From contig NZ_CP139300.1 in NCBI RefSeq assembly GCF_034093315.1, positions 868,001 through 932,000 of the forward strand: a DNA stretch of 64,000 bases. The letters run 5' to 3'. The translations under genes were made by a program, and so were the position numbers. Below, piece after piece: positions 12,504 to 24,004 of this stretch. The notes below the pieces were generated by a model that worked only from the letters and a program-made list of their open reading frames with translations, did no database searches and had not been told where the DNA came from. Origin of the DNA: Prochlorococcus sp. MIT 1314. Its GTDB lineage: Bacteria > Cyanobacteriota > Cyanobacteriia > PCC-6307 > Cyanobiaceae. The stretch's first letter is position 1. Each line of letters begins with the position of its first letter.

Positions 12504-13574
12504 CTACTCCATATTATTTATCTGATAAGAACATTCTTGGATTTTTTTTAATGGCCGTTTAATTGACTTAAGGTTGATACCTTTTTTGATAGCAATAATT
12601 ATGCCTGCAGCTTCTAAATAATTATCCACTTCAAAAAGATTGGGATATTCATAAAACTCATTTGTCACTTTTAATGTATTTTGATTTTTTACAGAGATAA
12701 TATTTAAACCTTTTTCAATCCCTGCTAGTACTGCTTCTCCACCTAGTGCCCCATTAGGAACAACAATAGATTCAATCTGATCTGGGTGTAGTGAGATTAA
12801 TTCATTTTCAGCAGGCAATTCAACAATGTTAGGCGCATTGCTTAAACCAATCAATACTGATGGTAAAAAGGTGTATCCTATCTCTTCTGCAGCTGCACGA
12901 GGATCTAAATTTTCATTCAACTCAATTGGATTTAAAGCTGGTGCATGAGCACAGGGAACTTTTAAGAATTTGCTTATTAAATGACTTATAACTGCTTCGA
13001 CTCCAGAAATAGGATCAACCCCTTTTCCCTCTCGATAAATATTTGTTTCTGAAGAATCTGAATCATCTGGAAACTTTGCCACAATTGCTATTGCCGTGAC
13101 TCCTTTCTCTAATAAACATTTGCCAGCATCAATTAAAGTATCAGGATTTTCAATTATGCCTCCACTCATTTTTGAAGAATCAGAATCAATAACTATGTTT
13201 AATGGCTTTTTTGTTACCACATAAGAATGAACATTAATCCCTAAAGTAGAAACACATGCATCAGCAACTTGTAAATGTCTTACTAATATTTCACTTTCAA
13301 TGGCTGAATCAAAAATTATCCCAATTTTCTGCTGCTTTACCTTTTTTAAAGCAATTTCTCCTTTAGCAAGTCGGTCTAAACTATAGCCCTCAACATAAAA
13401 AATATTTTTATCTTTTTCAGAAAGAGTACCACCATTCATAACATTTGGATGCGTAATTAAACATCCACTTGCCGATGCTAATAATTTAGCAGTAGGAAGT
13501 GCATCCCCAGCAAAGCCTCCTACTTCACAACCAATACCAGTTGGAACAATGAATACTGTTGGTGAAATTTCCAT
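12504..13574 (-). CDS. DUF3326-family protein
   Basis: The 356-residue product is recognisable as the cyanobacterial/plant DUF3326 family: the start region FIVPTGIGCEVGGFAGDALP, the segment SGCLITHPNVMNGGTLS (about 36-52) and the alanine- and acid-rich C-terminal half with VVPNGALGGEA. No enzymatic activity is established that I know of. The conserved Gly-rich segments suggest a nucleotide- or cofactor-binding fold, which is inference. It lies 27 bases after a 63-residue gene that overlaps a ferredoxin gene, so the three probably form one transcript at the tail of the ATP synthase operon. Confidence 0.82.
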   Translation of the reverse strand: MEISPTVFIVPTGIGCEVGGFAGDALPTAKLLASASGCLITHPNVMNGGTLSEKDKNIFYVEGYSLDRLAKGEIALKKVKQQKIGIIFDSAIESEILVRHLQVADACVSTLGINVHSYVVTKKPLNIVIDSDSSKMSGGIIENPDTLIDAGKCLLEKGVTAIAIVAKFPDDSDSSETNIYREGKGVDPISGVEAVISHLISKFLKVPCAHAPALNPIELNENLDPRAAAEEIGYTFLPSVLIGLSNAPNIVELPAENELISLHPDQIESIVVPNGALGGEAVLAGIEKGLNIISVKNQNTLKVTNEFYEYPNLFEVDNYLEAAGIIIAIKKGINLKSIKRPLKKIQECSYQINNME

Positions 13575-13601
13575 TAATAAAATTTTTTCAATTTATATTC
13601 T

Positions 13602-13793
13602 TTAATTAGCCAAGACAGCTTTAATTTTAAGTTTTTTTGTTCCAAAGGAGTCAATAGAATCTTGAATATCAACAATTGACCACCGAATTACATCACCTTT
13701 TTTCTCTAAATTTGCAATGATAAATTTTCTTAAATTTTTTAATTTTATTGACACTGGCCAATTTAAATAAAAATCAACTGAACTTAATTTCAT
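13602..13793 (-). CDS. Small 63-residue conserved-looking protein
   Basis: Between a ferredoxin gene and the DUF3326 gene, the ATG at 13793 overlaps the ferredoxin stop by 4 bases, good evidence of translational coupling. The product reads as a small alpha/beta protein: LSSVDFYLNWPVSIKLKNL, then KFIIANLEKKGDVIRWSIVDIQ, ending KLKIKAVLAN. It has no membrane segment, cysteine or signal peptide. I do not recognise a family. The tight linkage suggests it works with, or assembles, the ferredoxin; that is inference only. Confidence 0.7.
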   Translation of the reverse strand: MKLSSVDFYLNWPVSIKLKNLRKFIIANLEKKGDVIRWSIVDIQDSIDSFGTKKLKIKAVLAN

Positions 13794-14116
13794 TTTTGAT
13801 ATTTACCAAATTGATCATTATATAAATCATCTTCGACTTCTTTACCAATAACAATATTCAAATCTGACTTAGGATATGCCACACACAAAAGTGCAAAGCC
13901 CTTTTCCCTCAAATCATCATTTAATCCCATAGCATCTTCTTGATCTACAGATCCTTCTAATATCATAGATGCACAGTCTGTACAAACTCCTGAACAACAA
14001 CTACTTGGTAAATCTATTCCATTCATTTTTGCCGCTGAAATAATATCTTGATCTTCAGAACATAAAAAACTAAAAGTCTTTTGCTCAAATTGAACTTTGA
14101 TATTGTATTCAGGCAT
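13790..14116 (-). CDS. Plant-type [2Fe-2S] ferredoxin
   Basis: A small one-electron carrier. The 108-residue product has the cluster ligands Cys40, Cys45, Cys48 and Cys78 (CX4CX2CX29C), the spacing of plant/cyanobacterial ferredoxins. The motif is SSCCSGVCTDCASMILEG, followed by LLCVAYPKSD. It has an extra C-terminal tail (VEDDLYNDQFGKYQK) and an extra Cys at 19 and 41. It starts 16 bases after the atpG stop, so may be read from the ATP synthase transcript. It is not obviously the main photosynthetic PetF; the redox partner is unknown, with the following 63-residue and DUF3326 proteins as candidates. Confidence 0.9.
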   Translation of the reverse strand: MPEYNIKVQFEQKTFSFLCSEDQDIISAAKMNGIDLPSSCCSGVCTDCASMILEGSVDQEDAMGLNDDLREKGFALLCVAYPKSDLNIVIGKEVEDDLYNDQFGKYQK

Positions 14117-14132
14117 ATCCTAAATCTTATTA

Positions 14133-15083
14133 CTAAACTGCTGAACCTCCTACAACTTCTAATATTTCTTGAGTAATAGCTGCTTGTCTGGCTTTGTTAT
14201 AGGTTAAATTCAAGGTGCTTGCTAATTCTTTAGCATTATCACTCGCATTATTCATAGCAGTCATCCTGCAAGCGAGTTCTGAAGCTGCAGACTCTTGAAG
14301 AGCTCTTAGTACCTGATTCTGTAAATATAATGGTAATAACGAATCTAATAGTTGATCAGGACTTTGTTCAAAAACAATATCTGATGGTAACTTCTCTGAA
14401 TCACTTTTTTCAATATTTGATTTTTCAACAAGTAACTTACTATCTTTGGTAGTCAACCTAAAAATCTCATCGTTTTCCTCAGCAATTCCTTGAGGATCAA
14501 GTGGCAATAGTGTTTGAACGACAGGGGCGCAACTAACTAGAGTGATGAATTTCGTATAGATAATTTCTACCCTATCAGAATTCTCTGAAAGAAATTCAGC
14601 TAAAACCTCATTTGTAACTCCCTCAGAGTCCTTTACTGTGGGGACCTGTTCTAGTTCTTTAAATGTACTTTTAATGACATATCTATCTTTCCTATTTTGA
14701 AAATAACCAATAGCTTTCTTACCTACCAAAACCAAATTTGGTTGATAACCTTGTTTGACTAGTTCTGCATATCTTATTTCTACTTTTTTGATTATATTTG
14801 TGTTGTAACCACCGCATAAACCTCTATCTGCAGTTATGCAAACCAAAGTGATGGTATTAACCTCTCTCTTAGACAATAGTGGAGAATCTACAGCCTCAAA
14901 TTGTACTCTAGATTGAATATTCTCTAAGACCCTAGCAAGTTTATCTGCGAAAGGCCTACTCTTAAGAACTTGATCTTGCGCTCTCCTTACTTTTGCAGCT
15001 GCAACAAGCCTCATAGCCTCCGTTATTTTTCTTGTATTTTTAACGGAAACGATTCGATCTCTAATCTCTTTAAGATTTGCCAT
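14133..15083 (-). CDS. atpG: ATP synthase F1 gamma subunit
   Basis: Gamma is the rotating central shaft of F1. The 316-residue product begins [24 protein letters not shown], typical of the family, and ends with the helix around [22 protein letters not shown]. The middle holds [12 protein letters not shown]. At 316 residues it is longer than the roughly 290 of E. coli, consistent with the cyanobacterial/plastid insertion (about residues 195-235 are a variable stretch). It is the last gene of the atp1-atpB-atpE-atpF2-atpF-atpH-atpA-atpG operon, 19 bases after atpA. In plastid naming it is atpC. Confidence 0.97.
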   Translation of the reverse strand: MANLKEIRDRIVSVKNTRKITEAMRLVAAAKVRRAQDQVLKSRPFADKLARVLENIQSRVQFEAVDSPLLSKREVNTITLVCITADRGLCGGYNTNIIKKVEIRYAELVKQGYQPNLVLVGKKAIGYFQNRKDRYVIKSTFKELEQVPTVKDSEGVTNEVLAEFLSENSDRVEIIYTKFITLVSCAPVVQTLLPLDPQGIAEENDEIFRLTTKDSKLLVEKSNIEKSDSEKLPSDIVFEQSPDQLLDSLLPLYLQNQVLRALQESAASELACRMTAMNNASDNAKELASTLNLTYNKARQAAITQEILEVVGGSAV

Positions 15084-15102
15084 GGTATCTCCTCAAATAA
15101 AT

Positions 15103-16632
<1,530 letters not shown>

Positions 16633-16650
16633 TTAAGGTTGATTTAAAAG

Positions 16651-17193
16651 TTACTTGGAAAGTGACAAACCAAGTTTTCTAATTTGTGAAGCGAGGGAAG
16701 CATCAATTACTTTTGATCCTACACTGGCAACGAAACCACCAATAAGAGATGGGTCGATTTTAGTTACAAGTTCTAATTTTTCAGTTCCAGCAATATTGAT
16801 GATCTTTTTGGTAATTAAACCTTTCTGTTCATCAGTAAGCTCGACTGCAGAAGTAACAGTTGCTAAAGCAATATTACTATTTTCTCGGTAAATTTCTAAA
16901 AATCTATCAAGAATAGAAGTAAGAATTCCAATTCTTTGCCTATCGGCCAATAATTTCAGGAAATTAAGTAATGAGGAATTAACCTTATTAGAAAAAATTT
17001 CAATAATGATTTTCTTCTTAGCATCTGTCTCTAAAACTGGTGAGGATAGTGCCCTCTCCAATTCAGGGGAATCTTTTAATAATTCTAAAAGTTGTTTAAC
17101 CTCAGAAACCATCTCTTCAGTTTGCGAATTTTCATTTACAACTTGAAGTAATGCCTCTGCATATGGTGTAGTAACTGAATTTAAAAGTGGCAT
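16651..17193 (-). CDS. atpH: ATP synthase F1 delta subunit
   Basis: Delta joins the peripheral stalk to the top of F1 (the OSCP equivalent). The 180-residue product has the N-terminal helical domain (TPYAEALLQVV, ELLKDSPELERALSSPVL) and the C-terminal signature IDPSLIGGFVASVGSKVIDASL near residues 142-163. Its start at 17193 shares a base with the end of atpF, so the two are translated in close coupling. Confidence 0.96.
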   Translation of the reverse strand: MPLLNSVTTPYAEALLQVVNENSQTEEMVSEVKQLLELLKDSPELERALSSPVLETDAKKKIIIEIFSNKVNSSLLNFLKLLADRQRIGILTSILDRFLEIYRENSNIALATVTSAVELTDEQKGLITKKIINIAGTEKLELVTKIDPSLIGGFVASVGSKVIDASLASQIRKLGLSLSK

Positions 17194-17705
17194 TAGTTTA
17201 CCTCAATATTGTTAATTGATTGAGTGACCAAATTTTCTTGTGTTGTTTTATCAAGTCGATTTGGGAGAGAATCTAAAGCTTTCTTAATTGCTAGTTCAAC
17301 AGCTTCTTTTCGGAGTTGAGAAATTGCTCTTGAGGCTTCAGAGCTCTCATCAGAGATTGCACTTTGTTTAATTCGTGACATCTCTTCAATTGCTTTTTTC
17401 TCACTTTCCATTCTGATTGATTCAGATCTTTTAAGGGAATCTGCTTTTATTTGAGAAGCTTTTTCTTCCGCTGAAGATAAGTCTTTCTTTGCCTTCTCTA
17501 AAGCTTGAGTAGCATTTAAGAGTCGATCTTCAGCGTCTTTTAATTCAAGAAGGATTCCTTCTCTTCTTTTTTGAAGCATTTTACCTAGGAAACCAGGCAA
17601 AAATTTATAAAGGCCAAAAACAACTACAGCCCAATTAAGGATATTAGTTTCAAATAAGTTGAAATTCAATCCAAAACCTTCTGTAGCCAAAAGAGTTAAA
17701 TTCAT
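17193..17705 (-). CDS. atpF: ATP synthase F0 b subunit
   Basis: This is one of the two different peripheral-stalk subunits of photosynthetic ATP synthases. The 170-residue product has a short N-terminal stretch, a membrane segment at about residues 22-42 ([16 protein letters not shown]), and then a long charged coiled coil rich in Lys, Glu, Ala and Ser. Its start overlaps the b' gene by 4 bases and its end touches atpH. The membrane segment near the N-terminus and the length distinguish it from b'. Confidence 0.95.
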   Translation of the reverse strand: MNLTLLATEGFGLNFNLFETNILNWAVVVFGLYKFLPGFLGKMLQKRREGILLELKDAEDRLLNATQALEKAKKDLSSAEEKASQIKADSLKRSESIRMESEKKAIEEMSRIKQSAISDESSEASRAISQLRKEAVELAIKKALDSLPNRLDKTTQENLVTQSINNIEVN

Positions 17706-18163
17706 TTTTCTAGAATCAATCTATTAACAATAAGTTCGCTTAAATCATCAGCTTGTTTAGAAAGTTGATCACGAGCAGCAGATGTCTGACTTTCAATTTC
17801 TAGTCTTGCTTTTTCTTTTGAAGCATTTGCTTCATTGTTAGCAAGTTCTAGAGCCTCTTTATAAAGCTTGTCAGACTCATTTTCAGCTTCGCTTACAATT
17901 CTTTGAGCTTCTGAACGAGCACTTTGAAGCTGAGTTAATAAATCAGCTTCTAATTTTTTAACCTCTGAAAGTTTATTTTTGGCCTCAATAATGTTATTAC
18001 TTACAAACTTTTCTCTTTTTTCAACAACGTTGCCAACTGGCTTAAAAAAGAGAGAATTTAATATGTAAGTAAGAGCAACTACTTGTATCGCCATTAGAGG
18101 CAAAGTGGCATTTATATCAAATAATCCACCTTCTGTAGCACCAAAGAAATTAAAGGCCAACAT
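17702..18163 (-). CDS. atpF2: ATP synthase F0 b' subunit
   Basis: This is the second peripheral-stalk subunit, present in cyanobacteria and plastids and pairing with b. The 153-residue product has a membrane segment at about residues 18-42 ([22 protein letters not shown]), followed by [12 protein letters not shown] and a long coiled coil. The Pro-Val-Gly after the membrane segment is typical of b and b'. It follows atpE by 68 bases, a gap that holds a hairpin, and overlaps atpF by 4 bases. Older cyanobacterial naming calls it atpG. Confidence 0.94.
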   Translation of the reverse strand: MLAFNFFGATEGGLFDINATLPLMAIQVVALTYILNSLFFKPVGNVVEKREKFVSNNIIEAKNKLSEVKKLEADLLTQLQSARSEAQRIVSEAENESDKLYKEALELANNEANASKEKARLEIESQTSAARDQLSKQADDLSELIVNRLILEK

Positions 18164-18195
18164 ATGATTCGGTTGAAATTAAAAAATTAAATTTA

Positions 18196-18226
18196 AATAT
18201 TGCTAATAAGGAATAGAAGCAATATT
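18196..18226 (-). terminator. Hairpin just after atpE, followed by a T-rich tract
   Basis: A perfect 8-bp stem, GCAATATT (18219-18226) with AATATTGC (18196-18203), encloses a 15-base loop. On the coding (minus) strand it begins 5 bases after the atpE stop and is followed by an AT-rich stretch containing a run of six T. This looks like a partial terminator or a 3' stabiliser within the operon, which would let atpE mRNA exceed that of the genes downstream. Confidence 0.5.
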
Positions 18227-18231
18227 AACTT

Positions 18232-18495
<264 letters not shown>

Positions 18496-18557
18496 TTAAT
18501 AGCTTGTGATAAATCTTTTTTGTCATACACGCCTGGACATTCATTAATTTAAGAATG

Positions 18558-18576
18558 GGCCTGATATTTTCAGACC
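18558..18576 (-). promoter_or_regulatory. Stable hairpin in the atpB-atpE spacer
   Basis: GGCCTGA (18558-18564) and TCAGACC (18570-18576) form a 7-bp stem (one G-U pair on the coding strand) around a 5-base loop, about 80 bases upstream of the atpE start. No T tract follows on the coding strand, so it is more likely an mRNA processing or stabilising element than a terminator. Confidence 0.45.
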
Positions 18577-18603
18577 TACGCGATTAGATATTTTGCCAGA
18601 TTA

Positions 18604-18626
18604 CAGACTCTTTGTAAAAGCGTCTG
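18604..18626 (-). promoter_or_regulatory. Second hairpin in the atpB-atpE spacer, just after atpB
   Basis: CAGAC/GTCTG (5 bp) stacks, across one mismatched pair, on CTTT/AAAG (4 bp) with a 3-base loop. It starts 17 bases after the atpB stop on the coding strand. Together with the next hairpin it separates atpB from atpE. No T tract follows. Confidence 0.45.
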
Positions 18627-18643
18627 AATGTATTAGAAGACAG

Positions 18644-19369
18644 CTAATGATGTTCTTCAACAGCTTCTCCAATGTAATAGGCAGCTAGAGTTGCAAAAAT
18701 CAATGCCTGAATTGCACTAGTAAACAATCCTAGAAACATAACTGGTATTGGTAGAATTAGTGGCACTAAAAATACTAAGACACCAACAACAAGTTCATCA
18801 GCCAAAATATTTCCAAAAAGCCTAAAAGAAAGTGATAAAGGTTTAGTAAAGTCCTCTAAAATTTTAAAAGGAAGCATAATCGGAGTCGGGTGAACATAGT
18901 ATTCGAAGTATCTCCAACCCTTATTGCTTAAACCCGCATAGAAATAAGAAAGTGAAACCAATAAAGCCAAGGCTATTGTTGTATTGATATCTGCAGTAGG
19001 TGCTCCCAACTCACCACTTGGTAACTTAATCAATCTCCAAGGAATTAAAGCTCCTCCCCAATTACTAACAAAGACGAATAAAAATAAAGTACCTATAAAA
19101 GGCATCCAATCTCTATAAACTTTTTCACCTATTTGAGTCCTAGCAAGATCTCTTATATAGTCCCAAAGAAATTCAAGCAAGTTTTGAAGGCCTTTAGGAT
19201 CATTTTCCATTTTCTTAGTTCCTAAAGAAATAAAAACTAATAACGCTCCTAATAAAATCCAAGATGTCAAAAATACCTGGCCATGAAGTCTGATATTTCC
19301 AATTTGCCAATAAAGATGTTGACCAACTTCTAATGCTGCAAAATTTGTTAGCAAGGAATTAAAGAACAT
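18644..19369 (-). CDS. atpB: ATP synthase F0 a subunit
   Basis: Subunit a provides the proton half-channels next to the c-ring. The 241-residue product has about five or six membrane segments and the essential arginine as Arg183 in [14 protein letters not shown]. The C-terminal helix holds the family-conserved [16 protein letters not shown]. Length is typical for cyanobacteria. It lies 46 bases after atp1 and 166 bases before atpE. Plastid naming calls it atpI. Confidence 0.97.
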   Translation of the reverse strand: MFFNSLLTNFAALEVGQHLYWQIGNIRLHGQVFLTSWILLGALLVFISLGTKKMENDPKGLQNLLEFLWDYIRDLARTQIGEKVYRDWMPFIGTLFLFVFVSNWGGALIPWRLIKLPSGELGAPTADINTTIALALLVSLSYFYAGLSNKGWRYFEYYVHPTPIMLPFKILEDFTKPLSLSFRLFGNILADELVVGVLVFLVPLILPIPVMFLGLFTSAIQALIFATLAAYYIGEAVEEHH

Positions 19370-19415
19370 TTGATTTGAATAAAAGATTGGTAAATTTCTG
19401 AATAAGAAAATCTAC

Positions 19416-19892
19416 TTAAGAACGTGAAAAATAAAGAATGAGTGAAGGTTTATAAATAAAAAAACCTATCATTGCAGGAAAAATATCTAAAGATCCTAGC
19501 TTGCTCGCAAAAATAAAGAGGCAAACTGGAACCAATAGTTGCAATTTTGATACACCTGATGATTCTTTACCAAGTTTTCCTATACTTTTAGCAAGCAAAC
19601 GTAAGTAAAAAATACCGGCAATTGCACCTATAAAAATACTAAAACCAAAAGTTAATCCGAGAAAAATTCCTGTTATTGATGCTAATAAAATAGAAACAAT
19701 AAAAGTAATTCCAAAAATTGTTAATTGCAATTTTGAATACTCATCAATTTGAGAAAGCAAATTATCTATTTGATTGGCAATGCCAGATTTTCTTTCTTTG
19801 ATGATCGAATTATCGAGGGATTGGGGAAATTGAACATTCTCATTAGAAGTATGCTCAAGTTTTTTTCTATTTGAGTCCACTGATGTGAACAT
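19416..19892 (-). CDS. atp1: Atp1 (ATP synthase operon-leading membrane protein)
   Basis: The first gene of the cyanobacterial ATP synthase operon encodes a small membrane protein, thought to help assemble the c-ring, as AtpI does in other bacteria. The 158-residue product has a charged N-terminal part of about 50 residues and then about four membrane segments (for example FGITFIVSILLASITG and FLGLTFGFSIFIGAIAGIFY). The family evolves quickly, so position is the main evidence. AGAGGGGG on the coding strand about 10 bases before the ATG is a plausible Shine-Dalgarno sequence, which is unusual here. Confidence 0.85.
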   Translation of the reverse strand: MFTSVDSNRKKLEHTSNENVQFPQSLDNSIIKERKSGIANQIDNLLSQIDEYSKLQLTIFGITFIVSILLASITGIFLGLTFGFSIFIGAIAGIFYLRLLAKSIGKLGKESSGVSKLQLLVPVCLFIFASKLGSLDIFPAMIGFFIYKPSLILYFSRS

Positions 19893-20158
19893 AGTTTAAA
19901 AACCCCCTCTGATTGGTTTGAAGTAAGTATATAAACTCACGGAATCTATCACGGAGAGGTACCTTTTAGCTAGTTTTTTTCTATAAAACATTAATTCTTA
20001 AGATTTATGATGAATCTATAGACCATTTTTTACTTTATTCTTCAAGAAAAAATTTTGTAAAAAGGCATCTTTTTAATTGATTTACACTTTAAAACGTTAA
20101 TAAAAGACTTGGCAAAATCTCAATTAAACGTCTCAATAGTACATATACATCTAAACAG

Positions 20159-21394
20159 TTGGTGATAAGTCAAGAAAAAATAAAATATAAAAGAATTTCT
20201 AAAAGAAAAAAAACCTTTAGTTCTGATATCAAAAAGAATCGCAGCAATTTAATAGAATCTATATTTCCCATACCTTGGACAATATGGCCTTATGAGGCAA
20301 AAATCCTCATTATGCTCGTTGGAATTTGGTCAATTTTAGGAATATGTATTCTAGGATCATCAAGTTGGTGGGTGGCTAGCAGGGAAATGGGAAATTGGGC
20401 TTACTTCCTAAAAAAACAAATTATATGGACAATTCCAGGCATTGCTCTATTTTATTTAGTTCTTAATACAAACATTAGAAAACTTTTAAAGTTGTCAAGA
20501 ATTATTTTTTATATTTTTTTCTTTTTAATTTTCCTAACCAATATTACTGGAATTACAGTAAATGGATCTTCAAGATGGCTATTACTAGGCAATTTACGTC
20601 TGCAACCATCTGAATTAATTAAACCTTTTCTAATACTAGAAGCATCTAACCTTTTCGCTCATTGGAATCTGATAAAGAATGATAAAAAATTAATTACAAT
20701 CATCTCATTTGGTTTATTAATTTTATTAATACTAAAGCAGCCTAATTTAAGTACTGCATCATTAACTGGAATTCTTTTTTGGGTTATTGGTTTATGTGGA
20801 GGCGTAAAACTTAGCTCTCTTTGCTCATTTGCCTCATTTGGATTTATTACTGGATGTATTAGTATCCTAAATAACGAATATCAGAAACTTAGAATTACTT
20901 CATTTATTGATCCTTGGAAAGATCAACAGGAAAGTGGATTTCAATTGGTTCAGAGTTTATTAGCAATAGGTTCAGGCGGTGTATTCGGTCAAGGGTTTGG
21001 TCTATCTATACAAAAATTACAGTACCTACCTTTTATGTATACAGATTTTATTTTTGCCATTTTTGCGGAAGAATTTGGTTTATTAGGGTGTACTTTATTC
21101 TTAGGATTTTTAGCGGTTTTCTCCTATATAAGTCTCAGAATTGCTCTTAAGTGTAGAAACAACTATACAAAATTAGTTGCTATCGGATGTGGTGTATTGT
21201 TGACAGGTCAATCAATAATGCATATTGCTGTAGCAACAGGTTCAATGCCAACTACGGGGTTACCACTACCCTTCATTAGTTATGGTGGGAATTCATTAAT
21301 CGCATCTTTTTTTATTGCAGGGATGTTACTGAGATGTTCATTAGAATCTACAGGATTCATAGGTATTATTAGTACACGAAAGACTCTTAATTAG
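20159..21394 (+). CDS. ftsW: SEDS-family peptidoglycan glycosyltransferase FtsW
   Basis: SEDS proteins polymerise peptidoglycan with a partner penicillin-binding protein; FtsW acts at the division septum. The 411-residue product has a charged N-terminus of about 40 residues and then about ten membrane segments. Family motifs include NGSSRWLLLGNLRLQPSE, the loop GFQLVQSLLAIGSGG, and the C-terminal PTTGLPLPFISYGGNS. The frame opens with TTG at 20159 followed by GTG at 20162; either could be the start and there is no ATG in the first 40 residues. FtsW and RodA are hard to tell apart by motifs alone; FtsW is preferred on overall resemblance. It is divergent from the ATP synthase operon and followed by ccdA after 82 bases. 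Confidence 0.9.
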   Translation: MVISQEKIKYKRISKRKKTFSSDIKKNRSNLIESIFPIPWTIWPYEAKILIMLVGIWSILGICILGSSSWWVASREMGNWAYFLKKQIIWTIPGIALFYLVLNTNIRKLLKLSRIIFYIFFFLIFLTNITGITVNGSSRWLLLGNLRLQPSELIKPFLILEASNLFAHWNLIKNDKKLITIISFGLLILLILKQPNLSTASLTGILFWVIGLCGGVKLSSLCSFASFGFITGCISILNNEYQKLRITSFIDPWKDQQESGFQLVQSLLAIGSGGVFGQGFGLSIQKLQYLPFMYTDFIFAIFAEEFGLLGCTLFLGFLAVFSYISLRIALKCRNNYTKLVAIGCGVLLTGQSIMHIAVATGSMPTTGLPLPFISYGGNSLIASFFIAGMLLRCSLESTGFIGIISTRKTLN

Positions 21395-21476
21395 TTAGAA
21401 TTTAAAAGATTTAAGTCAAGCTATCGAATCATTTAATTTAGTTATTTCGGAATTATCTCAAAGAGGTAATCTGCTT

Positions 21477-22133
21477 ATGCAGAATGGTCTTAATAATCCT
21501 GGCCCATTGACTATATTTTTAGTTTTCAGCGCAGGACTTTTAACGAGTCTTGGACCATGTTCATTATCATTACTTCCAGTCACAATTGCTTATATAGGAG
21601 GAACAGAGAAAAATAAATTCAAACTTTTTAGTTTTTCAGGAGGAGTCGTTTTTTCACTCGTTGTACTTGGGGCTGCTAGTGGATTTTTAGGTAAAATATA
21701 TGGACAAATTCCATCTTATTACACTTCATTTGTTGCCTTAATCGCAATAATAATGGGTTTAAATTTACTGGGGATTATAAAGTTTCAGTTCCCTAATGGA
21801 CCAGATTTTAAAATAATTGAAGATAAAATACCATCATTTCTAGCACCTTTTGCTATAGGAACTACTTTTGGACTAGCCTCTTCACCTTGCATTACTCCAG
21901 TTTTGGCAACTCTTCTGGCTTGGGTATCGCAAGCTAAAAATCCGACAATCTCTATTATTTTTTTATTTTTCTTTGGAATAGGCCAAGTAACTCCATTAGT
22001 TGCAGCAGGAGCTACTGCAGAAAACTTAAAAAAATTTTTAGAGCTTAGAAAATTTAGTCAAATAATTCCTACTTTAAGTGGGATATTTTTAGTTTCCCTA
22101 GGATTATTAAATTTATTTGCCAATTGGATTTAA
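21477..22133 (+). CDS. ccdA: Cytochrome c biogenesis protein CcdA
   Basis: CcdA carries reducing power across the thylakoid membrane to keep apocytochrome c thiols reduced in System II assembly. The 218-residue product has six membrane segments and the two conserved half-motifs with single cysteines, LGPCSLSLLP (Cys28) and SSPCITPVL (Cys138), which form the redox pair. It directly abuts ccsB (the next base starts it), so the two System II genes form an operon. Confidence 0.94.
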   Translation: MQNGLNNPGPLTIFLVFSAGLLTSLGPCSLSLLPVTIAYIGGTEKNKFKLFSFSGGVVFSLVVLGAASGFLGKIYGQIPSYYTSFVALIAIIMGLNLLGIIKFQFPNGPDFKIIEDKIPSFLAPFAIGTTFGLASSPCITPVLATLLAWVSQAKNPTISIIFLFFFGIGQVTPLVAAGATAENLKKFLELRKFSQIIPTLSGIFLVSLGLLNLFANWI

Positions 22134-23420
22134 ATGATAATTTTTAAGAATTTAATTTTAAAAATATCAAGTTTAAGATTTGCCATATCACTAATAATCT
22201 TTATAGCTACTTCAAGTGCCATAGGAACTTTCATTCCTCAAGGTAATAATAAAAAATTCTATACTGATATTTTTGATGATGCTCCAATTTTTGGATATTT
22301 AAATGGAGAAAAAGTCTTAAAACTTCAATTGGATCATGTTTATACAAGCTTTTGGTTTGTATTTGCCTTACTTCTTCTTTGCATTTCTCTCGCAGCTTGT
22401 AGTTTCAGGAGGCAAATCCCTTCCTTAAAAGCTTCATTAAAATGGATTGAATATAAGAGTGAAAAAAAATTCAACAAACTGCAATTAACTTCAAGTCACC
22501 AAATCAATGATGAGGAAGACCATATATCAAAAGCCGATTTATTACTTAAAAAGAGAGGATGGAAAACATACAAATTTAAACGTCATATTTCTGCAAGAAG
22601 GGGTTTAATTGGTAAAATCGGTCCTTTAGTTGTACATATTGGATTAATAGTCTTACTTATAGGTTCAGCATATGGGAGTTTTACAAGTCAATCAAAAGAA
22701 CAATATTTATTGCCTGGAGAAAGCTTGTATCTTATTAATGAGAGCACAAACTCAAAAGCTAATGTAAGATTAGTTGATTTTTCTATTGAACGAGAAAGTG
22801 ATGGTATACCGAAGCAGTTCATTTCAAAGTTAGATTTTTCTTCTGAAGATTTAAAATTAAATGAAATAAAAACTGCCAAAGTTAATCACCCAATAAGGTT
22901 TAAAGGATTAACTATTTATCAAGCTGATTGGTCAATATCAAATGTGGTTTTAGAAATAGATAATATCCTTTATCAATTACAATTAAAGGAGATTCCTGAA
23001 ATAGGCAATCAAGTCTGGGGGGTTTTAATTGAATTAGGTTCAGAGACTAAAAAAAATTTCCTATTAACCATAGATAATGAAAATGGTCCACTTAAAATTT
23101 CCAATATAGAAGATTTTTCCGAGAATATTCTTTATATCAATGAAGAGCCCTTGGAAGTTAACTCTTCAAAATTATCTTTGAAGGAAATAATCCCAAGCAG
23201 TGGATTAATAATTAAAAATGATCCGTCTATACCATTTATTTACTTTTCTTTCATATTAATAATTTTTGGAACAATAATAAGTCTTATACCAACTAACCAA
23301 TTATGGATTCTTGTAAATAAAGAATCAAAAAATTTATCCATTGGAGGCCTAAGTAATAAAAACCTAGTTGGTTTTAAAAAAGAATTTTTAAAATTATCAG
23401 AAGAAATAAAAAATCTTTAA
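22134..23420 (+). CDS. ccsB: Cytochrome c biogenesis protein CcsB (ResB/Ccs1)
   Basis: With CcsA, this membrane protein delivers heme to apocytochromes in the thylakoid lumen. The 428-residue product has membrane segments at about 15-35, 70-90 and 165-190, then a large lumenal domain, and a last membrane segment at about 365-390. The N-terminal [25 protein letters not shown] and the [13 protein letters not shown] segment with its His are typical of ResB. It ends 4 bases inside the queF 3' end (convergent overlap). The partner ccsA is not in the window. Confidence 0.93.
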   Translation: MIIFKNLILKISSLRFAISLIIFIATSSAIGTFIPQGNNKKFYTDIFDDAPIFGYLNGEKVLKLQLDHVYTSFWFVFALLLLCISLAACSFRRQIPSLKASLKWIEYKSEKKFNKLQLTSSHQINDEEDHISKADLLLKKRGWKTYKFKRHISARRGLIGKIGPLVVHIGLIVLLIGSAYGSFTSQSKEQYLLPGESLYLINESTNSKANVRLVDFSIERESDGIPKQFISKLDFSSEDLKLNEIKTAKVNHPIRFKGLTIYQADWSISNVVLEIDNILYQLQLKEIPEIGNQVWGVLIELGSETKKNFLLTIDNENGPLKISNIEDFSENILYINEEPLEVNSSKLSLKEIIPSSGLIIKNDPSIPFIYFSFILIIFGTIISLIPTNQLWILVNKESKNLSIGGLSNKNLVGFKKEFLKLSEEIKNL

Positions 23421-23827
23421 ATTTTTTTCTGGCCACTAAAAATATCTAACTGCATAGAAACATTTCCTCTGGGGTTAAACGCAGCATTTAAATGTATCCA
23501 GTGAGGTGAGCCTGCATTCACTAAATCATCCATAATTCTATTAACAACTTCTTCGTGTGATATTTTCATATCTCTAAAATTATTAATATAAAGCTTTAAA
23601 GACTTCAACTCATAGACTCTCAAATTAGGTTGATAAATAATATTTAGCATTGCAAAATCTGGATAACCAGAGAAGGGGCATTTACATGTAAATTCAGGTA
23701 ACTGGATAGAAATCTCATAAATTCTTTTCTTATTTGGATTCTCAAAACAAATTATTTTTGATTCTTCAATAATTCTTTCACCATAAAGAGGTCTTTGTGT
23801 CGAATCATCTAATTTAGCAGTACTCAT
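23417..23827 (-). CDS. queF: NADPH-dependent 7-cyano-7-deazaguanine reductase
   Basis: QueF reduces preQ0 to preQ1 in queuosine biosynthesis for tRNA modification. The 136-residue product is the short, unimodular type. The catalytic Cys50 and Asp57 are in CPFSGYPDF, the [15 protein letters not shown] segment binds substrate and cofactor, and the [13 protein letters not shown] segment is near the C-terminus. Length fits YkvM-type QueF. It overlaps the end of ccsB by 4 bases. Confidence 0.96.
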   Translation of the reverse strand: MSTAKLDDSTQRPLYGERIIEESKIICFENPNKKRIYEISIQLPEFTCKCPFSGYPDFAMLNIIYQPNLRVYELKSLKLYINNFRDMKISHEEVVNRIMDDLVNAGSPHWIHLNAAFNPRGNVSMQLDIFSGQKKI

Positions 23828-23938
23828 TTTTAGCAGAACTTATTTACTAAAACTATATAAAAAGATCAAAATTCGCAAAATTTCAAAAAGCTTAAGTATT
23901 ACAATTGACTAAGTCAAAAGCGGGGAAATCTTATTTTT

Positions 23939-23981
23939 GTATCAATAGTAACATTAACAAAGCCACTCTAAAGGGTTATAT
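23939..23981 (+). promoter_or_regulatory. NtcA-like activated promoter in front of the 81-residue gene and glnB
   Basis: GTA-N8-AAC at 23939-23952 matches the NtcA consensus GTA-N8-TAC at five of six fixed bases. A -10-like TTATAT lies at 23976-23981, 23 bases further on, the spacing expected for class II NtcA promoters (about 22). The predicted transcript start is near 23988, just before the ATG at 24005. NtcA control of glnB is established in other cyanobacteria; that it holds here is inference. Confidence 0.55.
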
Positions 23982-24004
23982 GTTTTCAGTTCGAAGAAAC
24001 ATTT

